Below are positions 56,595 through 64,000 of a stretch of DNA of 64,000 nt, in pieces. Below the pieces are notes generated by a model. It was not told the DNA's origin and ran no database searches. It saw only the letters and a program-made list of their open reading frames with translations. The stretch comes from Phycisphaerae bacterium (GTDB taxonomy: Bacteria; Planctomycetota; Phycisphaerae; Phycisphaerales; SM1A02). Position 1 is the stretch's first letter. Every line of letters starts with the position of its first letter. A program made the position numbers and the translations under genes. The DNA is taken from contig PBAY01000039.1 of the NCBI GenBank assembly GCA_002717655.1, positions 288,933 through 352,932 of the forward strand, given 5' to 3'.

Positions 56595-57059
56595 ATGACC
56601 TCGACCTATCTGATCCTTACCTCAATCTTCATCATCGTCTCCGTGGCGCTGATCCTGATCATCCTTGTTCAGCGACCTGCTGGCGGCGGCCTTGCTGGTG
56701 CGTTTGGCGGCGCTGGTGGTGGAGGCACTGAGAGTGTCTTTGGTGGTCGTGTCGGTGATGCCTTGACGGTGATGACCGTCATCGGCTTCTGTGTCTATCT
56801 CGGTCTGGCGATCGCCTTGAACCTCATGGAAAGCCGAACGACTCCTGAGGCGCCGGCAACAATTGAAGAAACACTTCTCCCCGGAGTCGGCGATGATCCA
56901 TTTGATCAGCCACCGGCCTCTGGTGTCACGACCGAACCTGCAACAGGTACTGAAGGTGCAGCTGATGACGGCGTATTCAGTCCGGAGCCAATTGATTCCA
57001 CCGAGGTTCCCCCAGCGGATTCAACACCTGCATCCGACGCTGGCGGCGAGGGCAACTGA
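56595..57059 (+). CDS. secG: Preprotein translocase subunit SecG
   Basis: Auxiliary subunit of the SecYEG channel. 154 residues: TM1 at about 5-27 (LTSIFIIVSVALILIILVQ), the Gly-rich loop AGGGLAGAFGGAGGGGTESVF with the family's GGG...FG pattern, and TM2 at about 55-75. A C-terminal tail of about 75 residues rich in Pro, Thr, Glu and Asp is much longer than in E. coli SecG (110 total). It lies between tpiA and yicC. Confidence 0.93.
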   Translation: MTSTYLILTSIFIIVSVALILIILVQRPAGGGLAGAFGGAGGGGTESVFGGRVGDALTVMTVIGFCVYLGLAIALNLMESRTTPEAPATIEETLLPGVGDDPFDQPPASGVTTEPATGTEGAADDGVFSPEPIDSTEVPPADSTPASDAGGEGN

Positions 57060-57062
57060 GCC

Positions 57063-57944
57063 GTGATTCGATCAATGACCGGATTTGGTACCGCCTCGGA
57101 AACGGTGGATGGCTGTCGTTATGTCGTAGAGATTCGATCTGTAAATGGTCGCTACCTCAAATGCAATATTCGATTGCCAGAGGACTTCCAGGGCATCGAG
57201 TCCGGACTTGAGGAAATCGTTTCATCAAGACTTGATCGTGGAACGGTAACCGTGACGGTTCGCTGCAGTGGCAGGAGTAGCGAGGCGGCTGCAAAGATCG
57301 ATGTGGCCAGACTCGAGGCGTATCTTGAGCAGTTGCTTCCGATGACCCAGCGTCATGGAGTCGTCGTCGGCGTAGCAGATCTGCTTGACCTGCCTGGAGT
57401 GATGGCTGGTGAAGATGAAGAAGCCAGACGGGCTGAGGGTGCAAAGATTCTCGGCCGACTTGTCGAAGCCGCCTGTGAAGAGCTTGACCATATGCGTCGC
57501 CGAGAAGGGCAGTCGCTTTTGAACGATCTTCAGTCAATTCTTGCCGAGATCAGTGAAGGCTTGACGGTGATTCGTGAGCGAGCACCTGGTGTAATCGCTG
57601 ATTATGAAGACCGTCTGAAGCAACGGATGGAATCACTTCTCGCGACGGTGGGTTCTTCGGCGGGTGAAGAGGATGTGTTGAGAGAGGTCGCGATCTTTGC
57701 GGAGAAGTCCGACATTGCCGAGGAAGTTTCCCGCCTCACGGGCCATCTGGATCAGTTCGGCGAGTTGATCACTTCCACCAATGAGGACCCGGTAGGTCGA
57801 ACCCTTGATTTCCTGACGCAGGAGATGCTTCGAGAGGCGAATACCATCGGAAGCAAGTGCCTTGATAGTGAGGTAAGCCGCCGAACGGTGTTGATCAAAG
57901 GTGCGGTAGACCGTCTCAAGGAACAGGTTCAGAACATCCGTTAG
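57063..57944 (+). CDS. YicC/YloC family endoribonuclease
   Basis: 293 residues from a GTG at 57063; the conserved start IRSMTGFGTA fixes it. Other YicC hallmarks: EIRSVNGRYLKCNIRLPED, a DUF1732 C-terminal domain with FLTQEMLREANTIGSKCLD, and RRTVLIKGAVDRLKEQVQN. E. coli YicC is an RNase linked to sRNA RyhB decay. In many genomes gmk follows, but here a phosphotransferase-like gene follows after 13 bp. Confidence 0.92.
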   Translation: MIRSMTGFGTASETVDGCRYVVEIRSVNGRYLKCNIRLPEDFQGIESGLEEIVSSRLDRGTVTVTVRCSGRSSEAAAKIDVARLEAYLEQLLPMTQRHGVVVGVADLLDLPGVMAGEDEEARRAEGAKILGRLVEAACEELDHMRRREGQSLLNDLQSILAEISEGLTVIRERAPGVIADYEDRLKQRMESLLATVGSSAGEEDVLREVAIFAEKSDIAEEVSRLTGHLDQFGELITSTNEDPVGRTLDFLTQEMLREANTIGSKCLDSEVSRRTVLIKGAVDRLKEQVQNIR

Positions 57945-57957
57945 CATCAGTGACGCC

Positions 57958-59043
57958 ATGGATGCCAAGCCCAAAGCAACCGAGGATCTTGAGCAGACCG
58001 ATTCTGTTGCTTCAGAAACAGTTCTGGAGACAGAAGAGATTGCTTCGATCCTGAGCCACTATGACATTGGCGAGATTCGAAGCGTCCGCATCTATCACCG
58101 AGGTTCGAGCCGATCTCCCAAGGCACTGATTGATTCCGGCATCGGCCAGCTGCTGTTGAAGCGTCGTGGGCCAGGGCGTGATGACCCTCATCGAATTTTC
58201 TTTGAACATGCCGTTCATGAAAGACTTGGCAGCGCCGGATATCCCGTTGCCGAGATTATTCGATCAGCACGGAGTCAATCGGCGGTGATGAGATCGGACA
58301 GCGGGATCTATGAATTGTTTCGATATGTGAAAGCCTCTCGTTGCGATGGTTCACATGCTTCACTTGAATCATGTGGAGAATCACTGGCCATCATGCATGA
58401 CACGCTTTCTGGCATGGATTCGAATGCCCCTGCTGTTGATGGATATCACGATTCCAGAAAACTGACTTCAGCCTTGAAGCGGTATGCAAGGAAATTCGAT
58501 TCTGCTGGACGTGATTGCTGCCAATTCATATTGAAGAGTGCTGCCAAGGCAGCAGCAGCGGTTGATTCAATGGGCTGGTCGAAATGGCCACGAACAGTGA
58601 TGCATGGTGATTGGCATCCAGGCAATGTCCTGTACGGCGATGATGGGAAGGTCTCGTTGGTGCTGGATTTTGATGCGGTTCGTATTGATCCCCATGTGAG
58701 CGATCTGGCTGCAGCAGTTCTGCACTTCGGGAGATATGTCGCCTGTCGAGAGCGTGGAGATGAGTCAACCTGGCCGGTTCAGATCGACCATGATGCAGCC
58801 GCTTCCATCATCAAGGGATATGTTTCCGCTTCTAATGCAGAAATCATCGATGGTTTGATTCTGATGGTCATTCCGGAACTGATGATTGAGGCGGTCGTCA
58901 TGGAGACCATTCCACCTCTTATTCGGGATGGTCGATTCGGTGAGTATGAGGCAGAGAAGTTTCTTCCGATTGTCGCCGATTCAATCAGGAGAATTCAGCA
59001 GGAATCCGGTCCTTTGTTCCATAAGATGAGAGAGGTGCTGTAG
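57958..59043 (+). CDS. Aminoglycoside-phosphotransferase-like kinase
   Basis: 361 residues of the APH/choline kinase/CotS fold. Catalytic loop VMHGDWHPGNVLYGDDG (about residue 215) and metal-binding LVLDFDAVRIDPHVSDLAA. The N-terminal lobe is HRGSSRSPKALIDSGIGQ and LLLKRRGPGRDD with the ATP-binding lysine. Members phosphorylate small molecules such as homoserine, choline or antibiotics; the substrate is unknown and a resistance role should not be assumed. Tightly spaced between yicC and the PDZ gene. Confidence 0.85.
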   Translation: MDAKPKATEDLEQTDSVASETVLETEEIASILSHYDIGEIRSVRIYHRGSSRSPKALIDSGIGQLLLKRRGPGRDDPHRIFFEHAVHERLGSAGYPVAEIIRSARSQSAVMRSDSGIYELFRYVKASRCDGSHASLESCGESLAIMHDTLSGMDSNAPAVDGYHDSRKLTSALKRYARKFDSAGRDCCQFILKSAAKAAAAVDSMGWSKWPRTVMHGDWHPGNVLYGDDGKVSLVLDFDAVRIDPHVSDLAAAVLHFGRYVACRERGDESTWPVQIDHDAAASIIKGYVSASNAEIIDGLILMVIPELMIEAVVMETIPPLIRDGRFGEYEAEKFLPIVADSIRRIQQESGPLFHKMREVL

Positions 59044-59046
59044 ACG

Positions 59047-60072
59047 ATGATTGCTCAGTTCTTCATCCTGATTCTGTTTGGTCAAGTATTGGCTTTGGAT
59101 ATCAAGCCTGTATCCGGAGAAGCTGCGGATTCCCTGAGAGCCGTCGTTCAAGATGATCGCCCTGAACCTCGCCAGAGGCTTGCGGAGTACATCACGAACA
59201 TGGGTTCTTCTGAATGGCTTGTTCGCGAATCCGGAACAATGGACCTGGCACGGGATCGTCAAGTCACGGAGCAGATGCTGGTGACCAGACTCACTCGATC
59301 CGGTCTGAGTCAGGAACAGCGTCTCAGAATTCTTCGAGCCATCGAGATCAGGCTGCTTCGTTTGCCACGGGGCGCCTTGGGCATTCGAATGCGAACGGAA
59401 CTGGCGCGTTTCAGGGATCAGGAAGGTCTTCCGGTCACGGGTATTGAGATCATCGAGCTTCTCCCTGGCATGCCTGCGGAAGAACAGCTTCGTGTCGGCG
59501 ATATCATCGTCTCGATTGCTGGTGAACCGATTGATGAGCCGACGGATGTCTCGGCACTCATCAAACAGCATTGGCCCGGGGAGTTTCTTGAACTGGTTGT
59601 CGCCAGAGATGAACCCGCTGATGAAGCAGGCGCGCCTCGAAAGAGCAGTCGTCTTGAATTCAAGATCAAGCTGGCTTCGACCAGTCAGCTTGAGAATCAG
59701 CAGCAAGGGAGACGGGGCTGGAATGATGAACAGAAAGTGCTGGAACAGCAGGTCCGTAATTACTACCAGCGATTTGCGCCTACAGCCCGACTTCTTCTTC
59801 CCCCGGACATGAGTCCTGAAATTCCACAGCTCTCCGATCTTTCCGCGGGGTATGACCCCACCGTGATTCTTCAGCAGCTTGTCAATGATCTGGAACGGAT
59901 GCGTTCCGGATTGCCAGGTGCCTTGACCCAAGTCGAGTTGAAGGCCAAATGGTCTGCATACGCGGAAGAAATCGATCAATTGATCAAGCTCGATCAGCTT
60001 GATCATGAAAGCAAGCTGATGCTTGAACGCTTGAAATCACAGGTGATGGAGCTGGCGGGGCTGCGTCCCTGA
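59047..60072 (+). CDS. Secreted PDZ-domain protein
   Basis: 341 residues. An N-terminal signal peptide (MIAQFFILILFGQVLALDI) is followed by a helical region and one PDZ domain at about 100-190 (GALGIRMRTELARF, GMPAEEQLRVGDIIVSIAG, LIKQHWPGEFLELVV). No protease domain is present. The rest is helical, possibly coiled coil (VNDLERMRSGLPGALTQVE). Three bp separate it from the kinase gene. Function unknown; periplasmic binding of protein C-termini is plausible. Confidence 0.85.
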   Translation: MIAQFFILILFGQVLALDIKPVSGEAADSLRAVVQDDRPEPRQRLAEYITNMGSSEWLVRESGTMDLARDRQVTEQMLVTRLTRSGLSQEQRLRILRAIEIRLLRLPRGALGIRMRTELARFRDQEGLPVTGIEIIELLPGMPAEEQLRVGDIIVSIAGEPIDEPTDVSALIKQHWPGEFLELVVARDEPADEAGAPRKSSRLEFKIKLASTSQLENQQQGRRGWNDEQKVLEQQVRNYYQRFAPTARLLLPPDMSPEIPQLSDLSAGYDPTVILQQLVNDLERMRSGLPGALTQVELKAKWSAYAEEIDQLIKLDQLDHESKLMLERLKSQVMELAGLRP

Positions 60073-60077
60073 TCCAA

Positions 60078-60491
60078 TCAGCGGTTGAAGATTAGGCCGA
60101 CAATCGTCATGAAGATGACTCCAGCGATTCCGAGGAGTGCCAGGATCGCCACTGTCCTGAACCACAAGGGCTGTCTGTTTGATGATCCCTTGATCTTGAC
60201 TCGATCAGTTCGCTCTCCGACATCAATGTCTTCCCAGTCAAGTTTCGCGGCATCCGACCGGGCATTCTCAATCGTTGATCGAGCCAGATCGAGTTGTGAT
60301 TCGCGTACAAGAACCGAAACCAGCTGATTGGCTCCGCCATCCTTGCCTGTCGAGAGAGGTGCAATCTTGGACTCGGAGGTGGCTGGAATGTCATGGTCAG
60401 CCAGCAGGATGATGAGCGCTTCTGCAGCAAATGGTGTGTTGCATCGTTGTACGACAGCCAGCTTCTCATCTGAAGTGAGCTTTGATGTCAT
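60078..60491 (-). CDS. DUF2007-like protein with C-terminal membrane anchor
   Basis: 137 residues. LAVVQRCNTPFAAEALIILLADHDIPATS resembles the DUF2007 domain (putative signal-transducing protein, ACT-like), followed by LVRESQLDLARSTIENARSD. One C-terminal TM helix (WFRTVAILALLGIAGVIFM) anchors it. It overlaps the upstream gene by ATGA (60488-60491), so its translation is probably coupled to it. Confidence 0.75.
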   Translation of the reverse strand: MTSKLTSDEKLAVVQRCNTPFAAEALIILLADHDIPATSESKIAPLSTGKDGGANQLVSVLVRESQLDLARSTIENARSDAAKLDWEDIDVGERTDRVKIKGSSNRQPLWFRTVAILALLGIAGVIFMTIVGLIFNR

Positions 60492-61681
60492 TGCTGCAAG
60501 TCCGCCTGAAGAGTTTGTGCGGCATCAGGACCTTGTGGCCCCTGTGGCATCATGACACACCAGTTGGAGACGGTTTCGGCATCGATTTCATGATGATCAC
60601 CGACGTTGAGACCTTCGGCATCAGTCGGCACATGGAGCAGTTCACCTGTTGCCACATCACCTGATGTTTCAATGACACGGAGCCAGAGATGGTGGCTGTC
60701 GGCATCGGAATCTTCAGGCGGAAGAAAGGGGACCTGCACGAGGCAGTCGACGGTACTGCCGACGGCTGCGGCCACGGCCATGAACGTCGGCCAGGTTTCT
60801 CTGGCGAGTCTGGTTTCCCGGGCGCAAGTGCGTTCAGTTCGATACATCGCCACATCCGGGCCATCCATATCCACAAGAATCTGCGCAGCCTCCTGGGAAT
60901 CCGGATCCACGATGATCGCGGTAGGGGACTGGGTATGGCTTGCGGCATCATGCTCACTTGCGGGAAGCAGCTGAACGGTCAGTTTGTCTCCGATCTTAAA
61001 GGTCTCTCGCGGCCCTGGTAATGGTTGCTCAAGACTCAGGCTTGCCAGACCATCAACCAGTTGAAGCGCCTGTTGGTGCTGGTCTTGTCGAACATCGGTA
61101 ACGGCAATCTCAGCCCGTCCACATCGATGCAACCCACGGGATTGGATGATCCATGATTCCGGTTTGTTCTCGATCGCTTCAGTCACCCAAAGCATTCGGT
61201 CAGGTGGTTCCACACCATCGCCAAGAAATGAATCGACAAGTGACGCTCGTTCCATCACACGATTCGTGATGATGTCCCAGACAAACAGGGCGTTGCTTGC
61301 AGCAGCATCGAGAAGCCTGACAAGATTGATATAGACGGTCAGGGGGTCGACCGGATGAAGAAGGGCCTCCATGCCAAGCAGCTGAGGGCAGTCTTCGAGG
61401 GGCACACCCAGTCCATCTTCTACTTGGCGATTCACCGTAAAGAACAGAAGTGGTGTTGAAAGCCCGGGAATCGTGAATTGAGACAGCCATTCCTGATGAG
61501 GGGGTGGTTCCAGCGGCATGACTTCAATGGCTTCGCCGATGAAATCGGCAATGGCATGCGCAACATCATCCGAGGTTCTGGTCCCCTTGATACCGGCAAG
61601 CAGTCCCGAGGGCATGGGTGGATCAACCATCCATGCCGCATCAGGCAGATGTGAGACATCGAAGAGAGGAAGAATCGCCAT
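60488..61681 (-). CDS. DUF2314/DUF4026-like protein
   Basis: 397 residues, cytoplasmic, acidic. The last 80 residues (HHLWLRVIETSGDVATGELL, LNVGDHHEIDAETVSNWCVMM) fit the DUF2314/YegJ domain, and the N-terminal 300 residues are compatible with DUF4026, which often precedes it. No enzymatic motif. It starts six bp after the leuS stop and overlaps the next gene by ATGA, so it belongs to the leuS transcript. The family call is by motif only. Confidence 0.65.
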   Translation of the reverse strand: MAILPLFDVSHLPDAAWMVDPPMPSGLLAGIKGTRTSDDVAHAIADFIGEAIEVMPLEPPPHQEWLSQFTIPGLSTPLLFFTVNRQVEDGLGVPLEDCPQLLGMEALLHPVDPLTVYINLVRLLDAAASNALFVWDIITNRVMERASLVDSFLGDGVEPPDRMLWVTEAIENKPESWIIQSRGLHRCGRAEIAVTDVRQDQHQQALQLVDGLASLSLEQPLPGPRETFKIGDKLTVQLLPASEHDAASHTQSPTAIIVDPDSQEAAQILVDMDGPDVAMYRTERTCARETRLARETWPTFMAVAAAVGSTVDCLVQVPFLPPEDSDADSHHLWLRVIETSGDVATGELLHVPTDAEGLNVGDHHEIDAETVSNWCVMMPQGPQGPDAAQTLQADLQQ

Positions 61682-61687
61682 GTGGTG

Positions 61688-64000
61688 TCAGCCTGTGATG
61701 ATGTTCACGATTCGGCCAGGAACGACGATTACCTTTCGGACCGTCTCGCCTTCCAGCAGCGAGGCGATACGTTCGTCCGCCATTGCGATTTCCTGAACGG
61801 TAGCCTCGTCGGCATCTGCAGCAACACTGATCTTGGATCGAACCTTGCCTTTGACCTGCACAGGAAGCTCGATCATGTCATCGACAAGCATTGAAGGGTC
61901 GAAATCCGGCCACGGTGCTTGTGCAACAGACTGCTGATGCCCAAGCCGATGCCAGATCTCTTCGGCAAGATGTGGTGCAAGCGGGGCAATGGTTCGGACA
62001 ATGCGATCAAGCTGATCACGAGTCAACGTTCCTGTCGACGTGGCAAGATTGGTGAACTCGATCAGTGAGGCAATAGCCGTGTTGAAAGCGAGCTTTGGAA
62101 TGTCATTGCCGACTTTCTCGATGGTGCGATGGAGTTGACGTTCGATGCCATCATCCGCTTCATCACCTGCTCGAATTTCGCCTGTTTCCTCATCTACCGC
62201 CAGTCGCCAGAATCTTTGAAGGAAGCGGAAGACACCCACGATATCGCGTGGATTCCATGGCTTACTGGCTTCCAGTGGGCCCATGTACATCTCATAGAGA
62301 CGCAGCGTGTCGGCACCCCACTCCTCGATGACGGTTTCAGGATTGATGACATTGCGCAGAGACTTGCTCATCTTGGCGATGATGCGTGTGACCTCATCTC
62401 CGGTGGCAGTTTCGATGTAGAGATCATTTTCATGTTCTTCTACTTCATCAATCGGCACCAATGATCCATCACTACGCTGATACGCCCATGTCGTCAGCAG
62501 TCCTTGGTGAAAGAGTTTGCGGAAGGGTTCGGTTGAAGAGACGAATCCCAGATCGTAGAGCATCTTGTGCCAGAAGCGGGCATAAAGCAGATGCAGAACC
62601 GCGTGTTCAGCGCCACCGATATACAGATCTACTCCATCCGCAAGCCAGTATTTCTCGGCTTGTGGATCGACCAGACCTGAATCGAAGTCAGGGCTGCAGT
62701 ATCGGAGGTAGTACCAGCAGGATCCGGCCCATCCAGGCATCGTGTTGGATTCACGTGTAACGGGTGTTGTTGGATCCAGGAGTGTGGGGTCAACACCTGC
62801 TTCTCCCGCGGTGGTGTTGATCCAATCCTTGGCTTTGGCCAGCAGTGGTTGTGGATCATCCGATTCCTCAGGTGCGAAGTCGGCCAGTGGTGGTAGTTCA
62901 ACGGGAAGATGGGTTTCCGAGATGGGCCAGATTCCACCATGCTCATCGTGCACGATCGGGAATGGTTCTCCCCAGTATCGTTGCCGGGAGAACAGCCAAT
63001 CTCTGAGTCGATATCGAATTTTGCGGGTTCCGATCGCCTGTTGTTCCGCCCATTCCGTAACCGCCGTACGTGCTTCCTGTGATGAGAGACCATCCAGTGA
63101 CAGTGCTGGAGTACTGGAATTGATGACAGTTCCATCTCCAGTGAAGCATTCCTCGACCTCGGAACCCGATGCAACGACAGTCTGGATTGAAAGGCCGTAG
63201 GTCCTGGCAAAGGCAGCATCACGTTCGTCGTGCCCAGGAACAGCCATGATCGCGCCATGTCCGTAGCCCATCAGTACATAGTCCGCGACCCATACAGGAA
63301 TCGATTCCCCGGTTGCGGGATTGCTTGCCGTGATGCCAAGTGAAACTCCGGTCTTGTCTCCTTGATCAGCCATCCGCTCGACATCTGCCCGAGAAGCCGC
63401 CTGTTCGACATAGGTTGAGACTGCATTCGCGTCACAGCCGTCGGGAGAATCCTTCAGGACTTGCTCCACGATCGGATGTTCCGGCGCAACAACCATGAAG
63501 GTTGCGCCGTGGATCGTGTCGGGTCTGGTCGTGAAGACCCTCAATTGGCTTCCATTGCTCAGTTCGAAGTCCAGATCAGCGCCTTCGCTTCTACCTATCC
63601 ATTCGGTCTGCATCGCTCGTGTCGAATCGGGCCAGTCGACCGTATCGAGATCCGCCAGAAGCCGGTCGGCGAAGGCGGTGATACGGAACATCCACTGACG
63701 GAGTGGCTTGCGATGGACCGGGTAGCCGCCTCGTTCGCTCTTTCCGTCGATGACTTCCTCGTTGGCAAGTGCCGTACCCAGCTTCGGACACCAGTTGACG
63801 ACCTGTTCCGAAAGGTAGGCCAGTCTTCGTTCATCGAGATAGGCCTGCTGAGCCTGCTGATCAAGACTGTTCCAGTCCTGGCCGTGTACGTCTTCTTCAC
63901 CCGATTCGAGCCGGCTGATCAATTCACTGATGGGTCGGGCCTTCTGCAGTTGCTCATCGAAGTAGGAACTCCATGCCTGCAGCCAGATCCATTGTGTCCA
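61688..64000 (-). CDS. leuS: Leucyl-tRNA synthetase, missing its N-terminus (cut by window edge)
   Basis: The frame runs without stop to the window end, giving about 770 residues; at the edge WTQWIWLQAWSSYFDE matches LeuRS, so the missing part is about 100-150 residues with the HIGH signature. Visible: the CP1 editing domain (VFTTRPDTIHGATFMVVAPE, GYGHGAIMAVPGHDERD), the KMSKSLRNVINP loop, and anticodon and C-terminal domains ending GETVRKVIVVPGRIVNII. The editing domain appears intact. The gene is complete at its 3' end. Confidence 0.95.
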   Translation of the reverse strand, partial: WTQWIWLQAWSSYFDEQLQKARPISELISRLESGEEDVHGQDWNSLDQQAQQAYLDERRLAYLSEQVVNWCPKLGTALANEEVIDGKSERGGYPVHRKPLRQWMFRITAFADRLLADLDTVDWPDSTRAMQTEWIGRSEGADLDFELSNGSQLRVFTTRPDTIHGATFMVVAPEHPIVEQVLKDSPDGCDANAVSTYVEQAASRADVERMADQGDKTGVSLGITASNPATGESIPVWVADYVLMGYGHGAIMAVPGHDERDAAFARTYGLSIQTVVASGSEVEECFTGDGTVINSSTPALSLDGLSSQEARTAVTEWAEQQAIGTRKIRYRLRDWLFSRQRYWGEPFPIVHDEHGGIWPISETHLPVELPPLADFAPEESDDPQPLLAKAKDWINTTAGEAGVDPTLLDPTTPVTRESNTMPGWAGSCWYYLRYCSPDFDSGLVDPQAEKYWLADGVDLYIGGAEHAVLHLLYARFWHKMLYDLGFVSSTEPFRKLFHQGLLTTWAYQRSDGSLVPIDEVEEHENDLYIETATGDEVTRIIAKMSKSLRNVINPETVIEEWGADTLRLYEMYMGPLEASKPWNPRDIVGVFRFLQRFWRLAVDEETGEIRAGDEADDGIERQLHRTIEKVGNDIPKLAFNTAIASLIEFTNLATSTGTLTRDQLDRIVRTIAPLAPHLAEEIWHRLGHQQSVAQAPWPDFDPSMLVDDMIELPVQVKGKVRSKISVAADADEATVQEIAMADERIASLLEGETVRKVIVVPGRIVNIITG

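Noticed and set aside
57958..59043. Antibiotic-resistance gene
   Set aside because: The APH fold is shared by many metabolic kinases and the neighbours are housekeeping genes; no evidence of resistance or transfer.
58981..60006. Leftward frame of 341 codons antisense to the PDZ gene
   Set aside because: The sense strand has a signal peptide and a PDZ domain; the antisense frame has no family signal and no ribosome site.

Overview
The window is a dense, ordinary-looking bacterial chromosome segment of moderate G+C. About 55 protein genes lie on both strands, most spacers are under 100 bp, and I see no insertion sequence, prophage, CRISPR array, rRNA or tRNA. Several features suggest a planctomycete, probably of the Phycisphaerae type: paired zinc knuckles of the form CxxCGYxLxGLPxxxxCPECG in a membrane protein (33836-34957), a large secreted protein ending in a pseudopilin-like domain (12534-14663), a lone dockerin-type calcium loop (36165-36737), Tat-exported sugar oxidoreductase and sugar isomerase relatives, and a large PurL. 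This placement is inference from gene content, not from a phylogeny.

The left end (1-10.5 kb) is a carbon-metabolism divergon. Leftward run a glucokinase, glucose-6-phosphate isomerase and the start of a glycogen-debranching enzyme. Rightward runs a tightly overlapping pentose phosphate operon: transketolase, a ribose-5-phosphate isomerase B/transaldolase fusion, 6-phosphogluconate dehydrogenase, glucose-6-phosphate dehydrogenase, a histidine phosphatase resembling yeast sedoheptulose-1,7-bisphosphatase, and 6-phosphogluconolactonase. Only ribulose-phosphate 3-epimerase is missing from a full pathway. From 10.5 to 27.3 kb come a sensor-type SpoIIE phosphatase, a large secreted protein, a LemA/M48 protease pair, an M24 peptidase, a very large zinc metalloprotease with an inserted domain, DUF493 and PH-domain proteins, a Tat-exported oxidoreductase, a nitroreductase and a ThiF-type adenylyltransferase.

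The middle (27.3-47.6 kb) holds rpsL and rpsG without fusA or tuf, rnhA, purL and purQ separated by an opposing galE, several hypothetical envelope proteins, rlmE, thiC, a type II NADH dehydrogenase, an enoyl-CoA hydratase with an AtoE-type short-chain fatty acid transporter, and a UbiB-type kinase. One 500-bp stretch (44936-45439) has no convincing gene but may be a decayed one.

The right end (47.7-64 kb) has tmk, a YbdK-type carboxylate-amine ligase, an M20 amidohydrolase, a zinc-free MDR reductase, a sugar isomerase-like lipoprotein and alaS in one leftward run. Then tpiA, secG, yicC, an aminoglycoside-phosphotransferase-like kinase and a PDZ protein run rightward, and leuS (cut by the window edge) with two small uncharacterised proteins runs leftward. 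Convergent genes abut or overlap at nearly every junction, and I found only one good intrinsic terminator (18528-18563). The most interesting items are the fused RpiB-transaldolase with the SHB17-like phosphatase in the pentose phosphate operon, and the metalloprotease with a domain inserted before its zinc site. I did not find a clear new defence or mobile system.
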